Positions 25,911 through 47,835 of a stretch of DNA of 64,000 bases are shown here, one piece after another (within the stretch, counting starts at the first letter, position 1; each line of letters starts with the position of its first letter). Both the position numbers and the translations under genes were made by a program. The notes under the pieces are model-generated. The model saw only the letters and a program-made list of their open reading frames with translations. It was not told where the DNA came from and searched no databases. This DNA comes from Rhyacichthys aspro (lineage: Eukaryota > Chordata > Actinopteri > Gobiiformes > Rhyacichthyidae), in NCBI GenBank assembly GCA_036850595.1, contig CM072161.1, forward strand, positions 18,309,812 through 18,373,811. The letters are read 5' to 3'.

Positions 25911-28900
25911 GTGAGTGACCGGGTGAGAGTGAGTGTGGACAGCTGCTGCTCCCCAGGAGCTCAGCAGGCTGGATAAACCCGAGCAAACAAGTACTTTCAA
26001 CTCATTTAAACCAGAAAAGCATCCAAAATAGGCTTGTTTCCTTATAAAAGCTCCAAAGCTGCGATCAACCTTAAATATCGATCTCATAAGCTCTCAAAAC
26101 GAACATAGTGTCATTAAATCAATTCAATATCAATTACAAATGATCCAGATCTCTATTTAACGCTGCCAAAGTGCTCTTCAATCGCGTTTTGACGCCTTCT
26201 CGGGTTTGCAATATGCTTTAACTTTATTTAAAATGTTAAGAAAAAGATTTGCCAAGTTTTAACGTGCTTTCAATTCAATCAAATAGAGCATTAACTTTCT
26301 ATATGTCGTAGAAGTGCTAACACATAAATCAAATATAAAAAATAAGTAGAGATATGACCATATAGCCCGGCTTATTTCATGTTTAGGGTGGATTTAGGTC
26401 CATTTTAATTAATTAAGAGCCTAAATTGTAATTTCTAATAGCTCCTACAGTCTATGAACGTTTGAGTAACTGAATGAATCGATAACAAAATCAACTTTTT
26501 ATTGTATCTGATTGGTAAAATATCAAGTCTAATTGAAAAACACGCTACAGCAATGGATGATTTAACTTATTTAATAACTTGGGATAATTGTAAAACACTT
26601 TACATCAGTATTAGGTAAATTAAGAGTATATAAATTAGCAACGGTTAGCATTTGAACATACGTTATAATGCGAAAAAAGTTAGCCGCTAACTGCTAACTA
26701 CGTAACATTGTTTCTGAACCCATTGTTTTTGCGTATTTCTGGTTGAATTTTTAGCATTTAAATGAGTTTTGTGGTTATTTTCTTCCAGCTGGAGCAGATG
26801 GGTAGATTTGCAGAGGGGGGTAGAGATGAGAAAAGAGGATAAGGAGAAAAGGAGGGGGTTAAGATTGCGCCATGTATTGACTTGTCATTTGCATTGTAAA
26901 CTAGAACAACCACGCCACGTTTTTTTTTTTACATTTCAATTCCACATTGTTGTAACTCAGCTGAGGTTAGACATTGGACTTAAAAGAAGAGGATTGTTGT
27001 GGCTGCTGGACTTTGGCTACAGCAAATCCCATAAGACCAAGAGAAATCCAGATTATACATGAATTTAAAGAAGTGAATGGGTAAATATTGGGTTAGCTGT
27101 AGTTTTGTCCAAGTATTGATTTAGTCTCTACCTTTAGCACTTGTTTAATGCATATTTTGTCTTGGATTAGTCTTCGTTCAGTCATTTATTTGTCCTAAAT
27201 CTGTTGCTGGTTTTGCTTTTATTTAGTCTAAGTATAGTACAGACTTAGTTCTTGAAGTTTGTCCTGGTTTAGTCTTAGTTAAGTCCCACTTTAGACCTGA
27301 TTTTAAGCCCATTTAGTCCTTGGTTTCATCCTTGGCTTAGGTTTATTAGAGACAGTTTAGTAGACACATACTTAGCCCTGATTTAATCTTAGTTTTGGTC
27401 CAGGATTCTCTTAAACTGTCAGTAGCGTAACAAATATACTTTGAAAACCCCAAAGTTAAATCTCAAATCACACTAAAAGCTCAACTCCATCCAACCCCCT
27501 GTCTTTACCTCTTACACTTCTTCTTTTACAAAACTTCAGCGTCTTCTCAGAAAAAAAAAGACTGGAGTGTTTTTGGCCGAATCAGCAGCAGCAGCAGAGA
27601 GGAGGAAAGAGGGGGGAGAAACTTTTCCAGAGCTTAATTGAGAAAGAATACGATTCATTCAGCGGCAGCGCGGTTCATTAAACGGGCCGTGTGTCTGCGC
27701 TCAGACCTGGCGCCTGTCTTTCACCGCTCTGTTTGTTTTCCGCAGCAGTTTCCACTTTAAAAGACACATGTGTGAAGTGTCTCCTAAATCTAAAGGCCCT
27801 TAGATTAATACATATCACAATCAGTCGACTTATTTGCAAATTGTGCCCAAAATCACTGTCTTTTTTGGTTAAACAGGGTCTAAAGTACTACTAGTATCTT
27901 GCAAATTCATGAACTGCTCATTGTAGATTCAGTCCAGGTTTACCCTTGGTTTAGTCCTAGTTCATGCCTTGAGCTAGTCCTGAATTAGACTAATGTTAAA
28001 AATGGTTCAAGGTGAAGTTAGGCAACACTTAAGTCTGGCTATGGACACATGAGAAAACACATTTTAAGATCCGAGCAAGGCCAGGCAAGAATTCTTTGGA
28101 TTTTGATTGTTTCGGTTTAAGTATACTTCAAATCTTAGTTAAGGGTTAATTGAGCTCCATTTACTAAACTAATCATCAAAATCAACATGTTTAGTTATCA
28201 AGACCATGTTCAGTGTATGATACACTGAAAAAAGACCAGTAAAATCCAAAAAGTCCGGACTCATAGAGGGTCAGTGTTCAGTCCTTTTGTCTCACATGCT
28301 AGTTTTTCCATTAGCTATGATTTAGTCTAACCTTAGTCCAGTTATGTCCTAGTTTAATCTTAAAAAAGTCTTAAACTATACCTGGATTTACCTCTGGTTT
28401 AATGTTTATCCATGATTAGTTTCTGTGTTAGCCATAGTTTTAGTCAGTGAGTTATCCCTGGATAAAATGACATGGTTATTTACCATTTTAAAACATACTT
28501 CAAAAAAACACCTTGTTTTTGAATTGGACAGATATAGGACCAAATGTAAACTTGATCTAAGACTTTGGGAGCCTTGTTTCCGGGCAGGTCTGGAGTGTTT
28601 TGGTTGTAGCTGAGGCCATTATGCCGGGAGCCATTGACAAACAACAAGCCTAATGTACATTATTCACGGCTCATTGTGGACGATTTAAATTGGACGACCG
28701 GACAGTGCAAGTTAGCAGGACTTAGCGTCTACAAATATCTTTGAATATTCATGTGTAAAACTGCTCCCCAGTCGAATCTAGTCAAGTTTTAGGACTTTAC
28801 ATGACAAATAGAGATGACTGCGTTTTCTGAACAACTTTAATCTGATTTTAGTACTGGTTTAGACCTGGTTTATTCTCAGTTTAGTCCTCTCCGAGTCCTA

Positions 28901-29045
28901 GTTGAGTCCCATGTCATGCCTTGATCCAAACCTCATTCAATACTAGTTCTATTTTCTCTCTTTATTAGCTTGGTTTTGCATTTTGTTCAAGCATAAATCT
29001 AGTCCTGGTTCAGTCCTGATCAAACCTATTTGATCTTCCCTCCAG
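25911..29045 (+). other. fgfr4: fgfr4 intron 1
   Basis: This 3.1-kb intron separates the 5' UTR exon from the start-codon exon. It contains AT-rich unique sequence (25.95-26.75 kb), several patches of the degenerate GGTTTAGTCC repeat (27.1-27.4, 27.92-28.0, 28.31-28.44, 28.83-29.03 kb), and a non-repetitive block at 28605-28700 listed separately. It ends in the acceptor tract TCTTCCCTCCAG. No coding exon is apparent. Confidence 0.55.
28605..28700. promoter_or_regulatory. Candidate conserved noncoding block in fgfr4 intron 1
   Basis: A non-repetitive block flanked on both sides by degenerate repeats. It contains CATTGACAAACAACAAG (forkhead- and SOX-like words), CCTAATGTACATTATTCACG and CTCATTGTGG. 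Its complexity contrasts with the repeat-derived surroundings. The call is from sequence texture only. Confidence 0.25.
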
Positions 29046-29152
29046 GTTTTCCGAGGTCTGGCCGATGCCCGGACCAGGACGGGGAGTCTGAGGCCGACTC
29101 CAGGCTTGGTCCAGTCTTGTAGTTAAGGAGGAGAAGTCCCAGAGAAGAAGAC

Positions 29153-40138
<10,986 letters not shown>

Positions 40139-40243
40139 ACTCGGACTGGCTTTTTTTTCTTCCGTTTTAAGAGGACTTTCTAAAGCTCACCATTGACAGT
40201 AAACAGGAGTGGAGTACGTTAGCATTAGCTTGGGAGGCTAAAG

Positions 40244-41011
40244 TTTAAATCCATATTCCATTTACTTTAAACCCATATTCCATACACTCTAAATCTATAT
40301 CCCATAAACTTTTAATCCACATCCCATACACTCTAAATCCACATCCCATACACTCTAAATCTATATCCCATACACTCTTAATCCACATCCCATACACTCT
40401 AAATCCACATCCCATACACTCTAAATCTATATACCATACACTCTAAATCCACATCCCATACACTCTAAATGCGCATCCCATACACTCTAAATACATATTC
40501 CCTTTACTCTAAATCCACATCCCATACACTCTTAATCCACATCCCATACACTCTTAATCCACATCCCATACACTCTAAATCTATATCCTATACACTCTAA
40601 ATGCGCATCCCATACACTCTAAATACATATTCCCTTTACTCTAAATCCACATCCCATACACTCTTAATCCACATCCCATACACTCTAAATCCACTTCCCA
40701 TACACTCTTAATCCACATCCCATACACTCTAAATCTATATCTTATACACTCTAAATCTATATCCTATACACTCTAAATCCACATCCCATACACTCTAAAT
40801 CTATATCTTATACACTCTAAATCTATATCCTATACACTCTAAATCCACATCCCATACACTCTAAATCTATATCCCATACACTCTAAATGCACATCCCATA
40901 CACTCTAAATCTATATCCCATACACTCTAAATCTATATCCCATACACTCTAAATGTGCATCCCATACACTCTAAATCTATATCCCATACACTCTAAATCC
41001 ATATCCCATCC
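40244..41011. repeat. 22-bp minisatellite in the fgfr4 3' UTR (about 35 copies)
   Basis: A tandem array begins about 105 bp after the stop codon. The unit is 22 bp with core CATACACTCTAAATCC, followed by variants such as ACATCC, TATATCC or GCATCC. Copies differ at a few positions, and blocks of variants recur (for example, a CTATATCTTA variant repeated at 40735 and 40800), which suggests stepwise expansion of higher-order groups. It is A+T-rich and has no coding potential. Confidence 0.93.
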
Positions 41012-41701
41012 ATAAATGGCAGCTCTACTGTGTCTTTATTTAGCATTTGCGACTAACACAGTCCAAATAAAAGTACAGTTTACTAATTTATTTTAAACTT
41101 TAATGGTACTTTGCTGTTTGTTTGTAATATTTGCAAGCCACAGCTAGCCTCCCAAATGCTAACATAAACATAAACAGCTAGCCTACTTCGCTCCTTTTTG
41201 CTGCCAGTGCTAAGGACAAAACTTCACTGCTGCATTTCGGGGACCTCTGATTTTCCTGGACCTTTAATTTGGGAACTTTATTTTTGGACCACCATCTGTC
41301 AGCTGGAGCACTGAGGCCCACGGCTTCACTTTTAGTCGATATAAACACTTTTATCGATTTGTTTTTTAAAAGAATAAGATGAACTTTTTTGGAACTGTTT
41401 GACCATGACATCAGAACAAATTGTGGAAAAGAAAACTGGAAAAAACGCGGCACTAAACCCATCACACGAGAACAGCCTTTTCTGACGGACATCTTTTAAA
41501 GACATTTTAAAAAAGATTTATTTTGATAAAAAGAAGAAAGTGATTGTTAATTATAAATCTCTCTATATAAGATTATTTTACTGTTTTGTTCTTATTTAAA
41601 AAAAGAAGAAGCTGTCTTAAATCTCAGGATATCTTGTGTTAAAGTTGCTGTAGAGGCGGCGAAGTGCCTGAATTTATGATTTCCTGTGAATATATTAGAA
41701 T

Positions 41702-41715
41702 ATTAAAGTATTAAA
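41702..41715 (+). terminator. Tandem ATTAAA polyadenylation signals of fgfr4
   Basis: Two ATTAAA hexamers lie 8 nt apart, followed 25-40 nt later by a GT/T-rich downstream element. This is the most plausible 3' end of the fgfr4 transcript in the sequence. Alternative upstream sites cannot be excluded. Confidence 0.5.
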
Positions 41716-41759
41716 GTATGTACATATCAGTAAATAACATGGTTGTCTTGTATTTAATA

Positions 41760-43400
41760 TTGTTACACATAAGATGCAGTGGAAAATCACTCTTCAAATC
41801 CCTCTAAAACTTGTTCAAATCCAGCTAAAACTAGTTTAAATCCTACTAGACACTGTTCAAATCTATCTAGAACTTGTTCAAATCCACACAGTGATTATAA
41901 TCACTAAATATTTGAACAAACAGTCTCTTGAAGAATTTTCACTTAAAGCTATTTCATGGAACAGAAATCACAAGACTTATCAGGTTTAGTTCACTTCATG
42001 GATCAGCATCTTTCATTTCACAAGTTCTAAAATCAATCAAACTATTTTTGGCCTGAAATGTGCGTCTGACTTTAAAAAACTGTGTGGGGCTGTGTGAAGA
42101 CAAATTGAATTTTTCTTTTTCCTCCGGAGCTTGTTCCTCATGACTGGTCCTAGCTGGTCTTACAGTAGCTGCTCATGTAAACCTGTTTTTAAAGACTGGG
42201 CTCGTCGTGTTTCGGGGCGGGGCTCTGTTTTGGGGACAGTGAGGCCTGTGAAAGCCCTGTGATTGATTTCAAATGGAGGAGAAGAAAAAGCAGGGCCGGT
42301 CTTTTGTTCGTCTGTGTCCCTGCTGCGACAGGCTCCTCAGGCTGCAGCCGCCGGACAAAGACCCCTTTAACGGGCGTGACTCGCTGCGGCTCCACTGGGA
42401 GGGCGTTTTCTCTGATTCGGGGGGTGGATATCTGGAGCCTGTGTGCAAATGAAGAGGCTGTTATTATGATAATGCGCCCTGTTCTCTCCCAAACGCCCCT
42501 ATCTTTAGGCACAATCAGCGGCGGCCATCTTTTACCTCTCAAATCCTTTCAGTTTGAGCAGAATACGTCAGTGTCCACCGCAGCGGAAAATGGTCTTCGC
42601 TCCAGACAGAATAAATACATGTGATGAAGTCGTTCAGGCAAAAAAAAACGTAAAATAAGACGCACTATTCACAGCTGCTGGTCTGGAAGTTTTATTTTGA
42701 ATGTATGAGCTTTTCAAATCCAACTAAAACCTGTTTAAATCAAAGTAAAATCTGAAATCAAATTCATCTAAAAATATGTCATCCTTTTTTAAGTTTCAGT
42801 CAGGTATTAAATAATTTCAAAGCACATAAACAGATAAGTTTTTAATTATCTTTTTTCCCACAAGTGTCAATTTTAGGCACTGTCCTTTTCTCAATTTATA
42901 AACTGCCTTAGATCAATCTTTAATAAGCAACAAATTTCTTTTCCTTGCTTTGAAGATGACAATGCAAACGTTAAAACCAAAATCGGACTGCACCCAAGTC
43001 TAAACTGCCTGCATTCAACTTTTTAAAAATAAATGAAAGGAAATAATTGGTGCCCTTGGTCCATTAGCCTCTTGTTGCCCTTTTGTTCAAAAATTTGGAG
43101 TGATCTTAGACCAGTGAATGTTCTGTGGTCAATACTAGCTTCTTTCAACTGCGTCTTTTGGGGAAAGTAAATGCATTCCTGCTTCCAAATGATTTTGAGT
43201 GTAATCCAGGCTTTGTGGGTTGGACCAGTCTTCTTGGCATCCTCAATGGTTATCCCAAAACGCTGCTGACAGGACGACCACATGACTCCTGTGATCACTT
43301 ACCGTCAGCAACAGGATTTGTTTTAAGATTTTATTGACTGTTTTTAAATGTCTAAAGTACCTGTCAGAGCTGTTGTCCGTCCATGTTCCAGAACAATGAG
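41760..43400. other. Downstream flank, no gene recognised
   Basis: It contains AACTAAAAC-type repeat patches (41805-41895, 42710-42790) and a C+G-richer block at 42180-42540 with GATAATGCGCCCTG. An open frame of 91 codons on the - strand (43023-43298) has no recognised domain. Nothing else is identifiable. Confidence 0.5.
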
Positions 43401-43414
43401 GAAACCAGCTGATT

Positions 43415-43505
43415 TTAGACTTTTAGACCAAGAACAGGTTTGAAAACCAGAGGAGACAGGGCCTTCGCTGAAGCTGCTCTCTGACTCTGGAACTGTCTGC
43501 CTCCA
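43415..43505 (+). pseudogene. Decayed LINE reverse-transcriptase C-terminus
   Basis: One frame reads RPRTGLKTRGDRAFAEAA, then a stop, then LWNCLP. This matches the pattern near the end of fish L2/CR1-like ORF2 proteins (..RAFSVAAPRLWNSLP..). The in-frame stop and short length show that it is dead. The flanks are not recognisably LINE. Confidence 0.55.
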
Positions 43506-43924
43506 TAAATAAACAGCTGTATAAATAAACTCAATCTTGACCCAACTAAACCCATTTCAAATCCAGTTTACAGTGGATCTTACAGGCTCTGATTAGAGTC
43601 GAAAGAACCGAGACAGAGAATCACAGAAAAGCTCAGAGGAATGAGATGAGCACGTGTCCAGAAAGACGACGGATTGAAATGTAAGGTCTGAAGGAGACCA
43701 CACAGAGCTCTGTCACTTTCAGATAAAGACACCGAGTCTGGACCGCACCGACCTCTCCTCCCAGCTCTTGACCCTCGACCTGTGACCTCTGCCATCCTCC
43801 ATGCTGTCTTTCATCTGGATAACACTCGTCTGATTCTTTCGCTCGGACACTTATCACTCTTTATCCTCAAACAACAGTGAGACCGAGCGAAGGATTGAAT
43901 CGCGTTTTTAAAAAAGGACTCATG

Positions 43925-44300
43925 TAATAGTCCAAATCCATCTAAAACCTGTTCAAGTCCAAGTAAAACCTGTTCAAACTGAATTAAAACCAACTAAAAT
44001 CAACTGAAACTGTTCAAATTTAAAGAAAACTTGTTAAAATCTGAATGAAACTTTGAAGTTAAAATCCAACTAAAGCCTGTTCAAATCCATGTGAAACCTC
44101 ATCAAATCCATCTAAAACCTGTTTAAACCCAAGTAAAACCTGCCCAAATCCAACTAAAACCTGTTCAGATTCAACTAAAACCTGTTCAAATCCAAGTAAA
44201 ACCTGCCCAAATCCAACTAAAACCTGTTCAGATTCAACTAAAACCTGTTCAAATCCAAGTAAAACCTGCTCAAGTCCAACAAAAACCTGTTCGAACAAAA
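43925..44300. repeat. Degenerate CCAACTAAAACCTGTTC minisatellite
   Basis: About 16 imperfect copies of a 21-24-bp unit (core AAATCCAACTAAAACCTG, then TTC/CCC). The best-ordered part is 44075-44295, with a two-unit higher-order period. Related copies occur at 41805-41895, 42710-42790, 39905-39940 and, inverted, in fgfr4 intron 5. The repetitive peptide on the - strand is a translation of the array. Confidence 0.92.
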
Positions 44301-44563
44301 CAACCCAAAGCTCTCCAGTGGAAACAAGACCACAAAGTTAAATACAGGCTTTTATTTGCGCAACAGAAAATATGAGCATTTTAGTTACTTTTATTCCCTG
44401 TCAGTTTCTTAAGGAGAGGCTTGGATTGTTTTTTTCTAAAGTGGGATGTGACAGAAAAAATAACCTTTAGTTCTACTTTATTTTGATTCAGTTGTTTGTG
44501 CATTAGACACACTTCAGCGAAGAGCAGGTCGGACTGTCCTGATCCGACCAAACCCTGGCAGAG

Positions 44564-44620
44564 TCCGTGCACGCTTGTACTATCCGTGCGCGCTCGTACT
44601 ATCCGTGCGCGCTCGTACTA
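44564..44620. repeat. 19-bp tandem repeat, three copies
   Basis: Three copies of a 19-bp unit, TCCGTGCGCGCTCGTACTA, with the first copy diverged (CACGCTTG). It is CpG-rich in an otherwise CpG-poor region. Further downstream GAGCCACGTGCACGCTC occurs twice (44721 and 44758). Confidence 0.9.
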
Positions 44621-44904
44621 TGGCCCGTGGAGGAAGTGCTGGTGCAGATCCTGATAAGGCCAGGAAGACTGACTCAGGATGTTGTTCTAACACTGGGACA
44701 ACACAACACGGCCTTATCACTGAGCCACGTGCACGCTCTCACTGGGCTTATCAAACAGGAGCCACGTGCACGCTCCGGGACAGAGGCCAGTTCACAACAC
44801 AGTCTTTAAAATCAAATCCAACACCACAACAACAACAGCACAGAGACCTACTGCTTTTAGAAAATAATAGTGTATTCGTTTGGTTCACACAACACTTTTT
44901 AGTA

Positions 44905-45165
44905 TGTTTTTTAAACCCAACATTTTGTCTGTTTCCTACTGTTTGTCTTCTTCATGTGTTTCGGACGTGACTTTTTGCGTTTGGTCCAAAAGTCCGAACT
45001 ATCAGCAAACACGCTTTCACAAACAAACCGGACCTTGGTTCAGTTGAGTCCGGTCCAAGACCAAAGAGCAGCTGCTCTGTTTGGTCTGAACCACAGTCCT
45101 GGAGCTTTTGAAGATTTGGTTCGACCCAAACAAGTCCGGACCAAAGGTGTGAAAGGGTGCTAAGC
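44905..45165. mobile_element. MITE-like repeat, GTTTGGTCCAAAAGTCCGAAC family, copy 1
   Basis: It contains TTTGGTCCAAAAGTCCGAAC, GGACCTTGGTTCAG, CCAAGACCAAAGAGCAGCTG and CCAAAGGTGTGAAAGGGTGC. The alternation of GGTCC/GGACC words on both strands and the GTGTGAAA end are typical of fish MITEs. A second, more decayed copy is at 58840-59000. Confidence 0.6.
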
Positions 45166-45384
45166 TTAGCGTTAGGTCTTTCTGAATAAAAAGCTTTATT
45201 ATGCTTTACTGTGGTCCCAACTGAAGATCTAGGAAAGACAACGACATTCTGCAGAGTTTGGCCAGTGTTCTCACAGTAGACAGAACAATCTGGTGATGAG
45301 TCGATGAATGTGTAGTTTTTTCCTCAAAGAAAAAAGTGTCATAATGGAAGTTTAAACTGCTTACTGTTTCCTTCTTGTTCTTCT

Positions 45385-45545
45385 AGGGCCCTGAACACTG
45401 CTCCTTTCAGGCTCTGGAGCTGCGTCCTGGGCCTGCTTTATTTATTGCTGTATAATTCCTGGAGCCTAATTGATTGTGCTCGGTTTTCAGACGGAGACAG
45501 GAAATGAGCCGAGAGCGAGGTGATGAATTACAGAGAGAAAATGAT
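45385..45545. promoter_or_regulatory. Candidate conserved noncoding block, right flank
   Basis: Non-repetitive, with GGGCCTGCTTTATTTATTGC, TGTATAATTCCTGGAGCC, TAATTGATTGTGCTCGG and GGTGATGAATTACAG. These are homeodomain-type words in a balanced-composition block 3.7 kb beyond the fgfr4 poly(A) signals. Confidence 0.22.
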
Positions 45546-46339
45546 TAGTGTTGGAGAGCCTCCCTAAAAATGTAAGTGTCATTTAAAACCAAAGGAAACA
45601 GTAGCTGGTTTCAGGGGGAAGTGTTTCTGACCCAGAACACAAATAGAGCTGACCTCGAGTGTCACAGCCGACTCGGAAATAAATGGTTCTGTTAAAGTCC
45701 TGTTTGGGCTGTGTTTTTGGATGAAAGTCGTAGCCAACACTTAGTTTCTTACAGAAATAACACACAACATTGTTGTATTTCAACAGAAAACTTACTAAAA
45801 CAAACCCAGTGTCAACAGCTGTCTCTGGTTTTAGTCAGAGGTGGTATTCCACGTGGGTCAATAAAGCAGGGCTTATAGCCCCAATTCTAGTCTCAGAAAA
45901 CTTAGCGCCAACTCAGGAATTAGGTTTGAAGTGAAAACCATGAAAACTAGTCCAGACTCCTGCCGTGAGACTAAACCCAGACAGATAAGCCCTGTACATC
46001 AGCAGCTCATTGAAGTGGAGCATTGATTCAAGCCTCAATTTAAAACTACAGCGAAACCCCCATAAATAAATATAAAACTTATTTAAACAGGCTACAGTCA
46101 GAGGTTGTTTTTAATAAGGACACGCTCAAAATCTGCAGAGAAAGTCTCGAAATCTCACTTGTCTCCAATCAAATAACTGATCTAGAAACAGTAACACTGT
46201 GGGGGAAAAAGTAATGCACAAAACGTAAATAAAAGACTATCATTAAATACTTTAACAAACTTTATCAATCTTATTTGCTAGTGAGCTCGCTTCAGAGTGG
46301 GCTCTCACTTTGTGAATTAAACCACTTCAATCTGTCTCT

Positions 46340-46545
46340 ACTGCATTAAACAGGAGCAGGGGTGAGTCCCTTAAATTAGGAAACTGCTGCAGCCTCTGAA
46401 TTTAAAGTTCAGAAAGATGGGATTAAAGCAGAAACACTCTTCTTCTACTCTTCTTCCAGCAGCCTCTCATCACTCCCTCCAGGATTTACTTTACTCTTTA
46501 TATTAATTACTGGCAACTCAAGTTTGGAAAGTCTGCTTCAGGTTT
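46340..46545. mobile_element. Copy of the AGAAAGATGGGAATAA nonautonomous family
   Basis: It shares GAGTCCCTTAAATTA, GCTGCAGCCTCTGAATTT, AGAAAGATGGGATTAAAGC, ACACTCTTCTTCTACT and a terminal GTCTGCTTCAG with the elements at 14.8, 22.2 and 24.4 kb, in the same orientation. No terminal repeats were found at this copy. Confidence 0.7.
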
Positions 46546-47399
46546 GATTCATATCTCACATAAAAACACACTTGTGTAACGTGTTGAAGCACAAGCCTCT
46601 TCAGACTTTACTCAGAGCCTAAAGCGTTGGTCTCCTGTGTCGCTGAAGCAGAGCGAGCGGTGAGTGGACGGTTTGTTTCTGCCGCTCTGACATTAATGAG
46701 GTGTGTGAGGGGAGTCTGTCAGCGGCTCACAGACTCACAGGAGACTCCCAGAGGAGGCCTACCACCCACCGCTCTCCTCCGTCCTCTGCTGCTGCTGTGG
46801 GAGCCCTCTGTGAGCCTGAGGTCTGACTGATGTGGTCGCTCAGGCTTCGAGGCGCGTGACGAGAGGGCGCCGGAGCTGCAGACGGACGCCACATGTGCAC
46901 AGCAGTCCCCAGAGACAGGAGACACGGAGGTTTAAACGCGTTCCTACAGAGAGGTGCAGCACGGTTGGGTTTGACTGAAGCATTTTCCTCCCATCACAAT
47001 CCTGCCCGTCCCACCATGATGCCTCCAGTTTGGACTATTACATCACGTCCCACTGTGACTGTTCAGGGCTTCTTCTGTTTTCTGACTCTGGACACTGAGT
47101 CTATGACTGCACAAATAATTGCAGATGTGAATCAACCACATTTACAGCTATAAAAGTGTCCCTGTCCCTGTAGCTGTCCCTCTGGCATCACACACTTCAA
47201 GTCTTGTCCTCCCAGGCTCCGTTTTCATCGAGAAGTAATTGCTTGATATAAAAACTAATTGCTAAAGGTGCTCTGATCAATCGGCCACAGATCATGAGCA
47301 TCAAATAAACTTAAAACTTGTCACTTAATGTCCTCAGTGGAAAGGTCCTGTCCTGTCAGAGAACTTATAGTTGGGTTACTAGAGTTTCCAAAAGTACAA

Positions 47400-47835
47400 C
47401 GGGAGGTACAACCTTCTGTTTCCAAGCTGCTGTTTTATGGAATCAGCTCCAGCTCTCGTTAAAGAGGCAGACACTCTCTACATTTAAGGTTAGACTCAAG
47501 ATTTTCCTTTTTGACAGGGTTTATGGTCAGGATTTATGGATGAGATAAGCTGCTCTAGGCCCAGACGCTGGAGGAAGTACGACACACTGAGCTTCTATCC
47601 TCTGGCTCCGTCCTGACTCTTATTACAACATAGTTTACATTTCTGCTTCGTTCATTGACACGTTGTCCTCTGTCCCACTCTCCTCTGGATGAGTGGATAC
47701 TGTCTGGGACTGTCCCGAACACATCTTTCACATCCTTCTCTCCCTGAGGTTTCTCTTTTTCTTGTTGTCTTCTGCGTTCTGAGGCAATTGTTATTGTGAT
47801 ACTGGGCTATATAACAAAAACTGAATTGATAGAGA
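47400..47835 (+). pseudogene. 3' end of a truncated LINE (L2/CR1-like)
   Basis: The frame ending at 47548 reads AAVLWNQLQLSLKRQTLSTF followed by KVRLKIFLFD, the conserved C-terminal pattern of fish LINE ORF2 proteins. After the stop come a 3' UTR-like segment with CCTGAGGTTTCTCTTTTTC and the tail GAGGCAATTGTTATTGTG, then GGGCTATATAAC and TGAATTGA. Only this last part of the element is present, consistent with 5' truncation during target-primed reverse transcription. Confidence 0.75.

Larger units (their letters stand above)
40139..41750 (+). other. fgfr4: fgfr4 3' UTR (estimated)
   Basis: Sequence after the stop continues to two overlapping poly(A) signals, ATTAAA at 41702-41707 and 41710-41715, followed by a GT-rich tract (GGTTGTCTTGTATTT, about 41740). 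No earlier good AATAAA was chosen, although AATAAA-like sequence at about 41066 could be used. Almost half of the region is a 22-bp tandem repeat, listed separately. The exact end is inferred. Confidence 0.55.
45170..47320. other. Intergenic stretch, no gene recognised
   Basis: A non-repetitive block lies at 45385-45545, with CTGCTTTATTTATTGCTG, GCCTAATTGATTGTGC and GGTGATGAATTACAG. A repeat fragment (46340-46545) and unique sequence make up the rest. No exon is recognised. Confidence 0.5.

Noticed and set aside
40244..41011. Regularly spaced repeats considered as a CRISPR array
   Set aside because: Contiguous 22-bp units without unique spacers, in a vertebrate 3' UTR. It is a minisatellite.
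43023..43298. - strand open frame of 91 codons
   Set aside because: No domain recognised and no flanking exons. A decayed transposon ORF is possible but unsupported.
44059..44298. - strand open frame with a repeating EQVLVGF-type peptide
   Set aside because: It is a translation of the CCAACTAAAACCTGTTC minisatellite; the periodicity follows the DNA unit.
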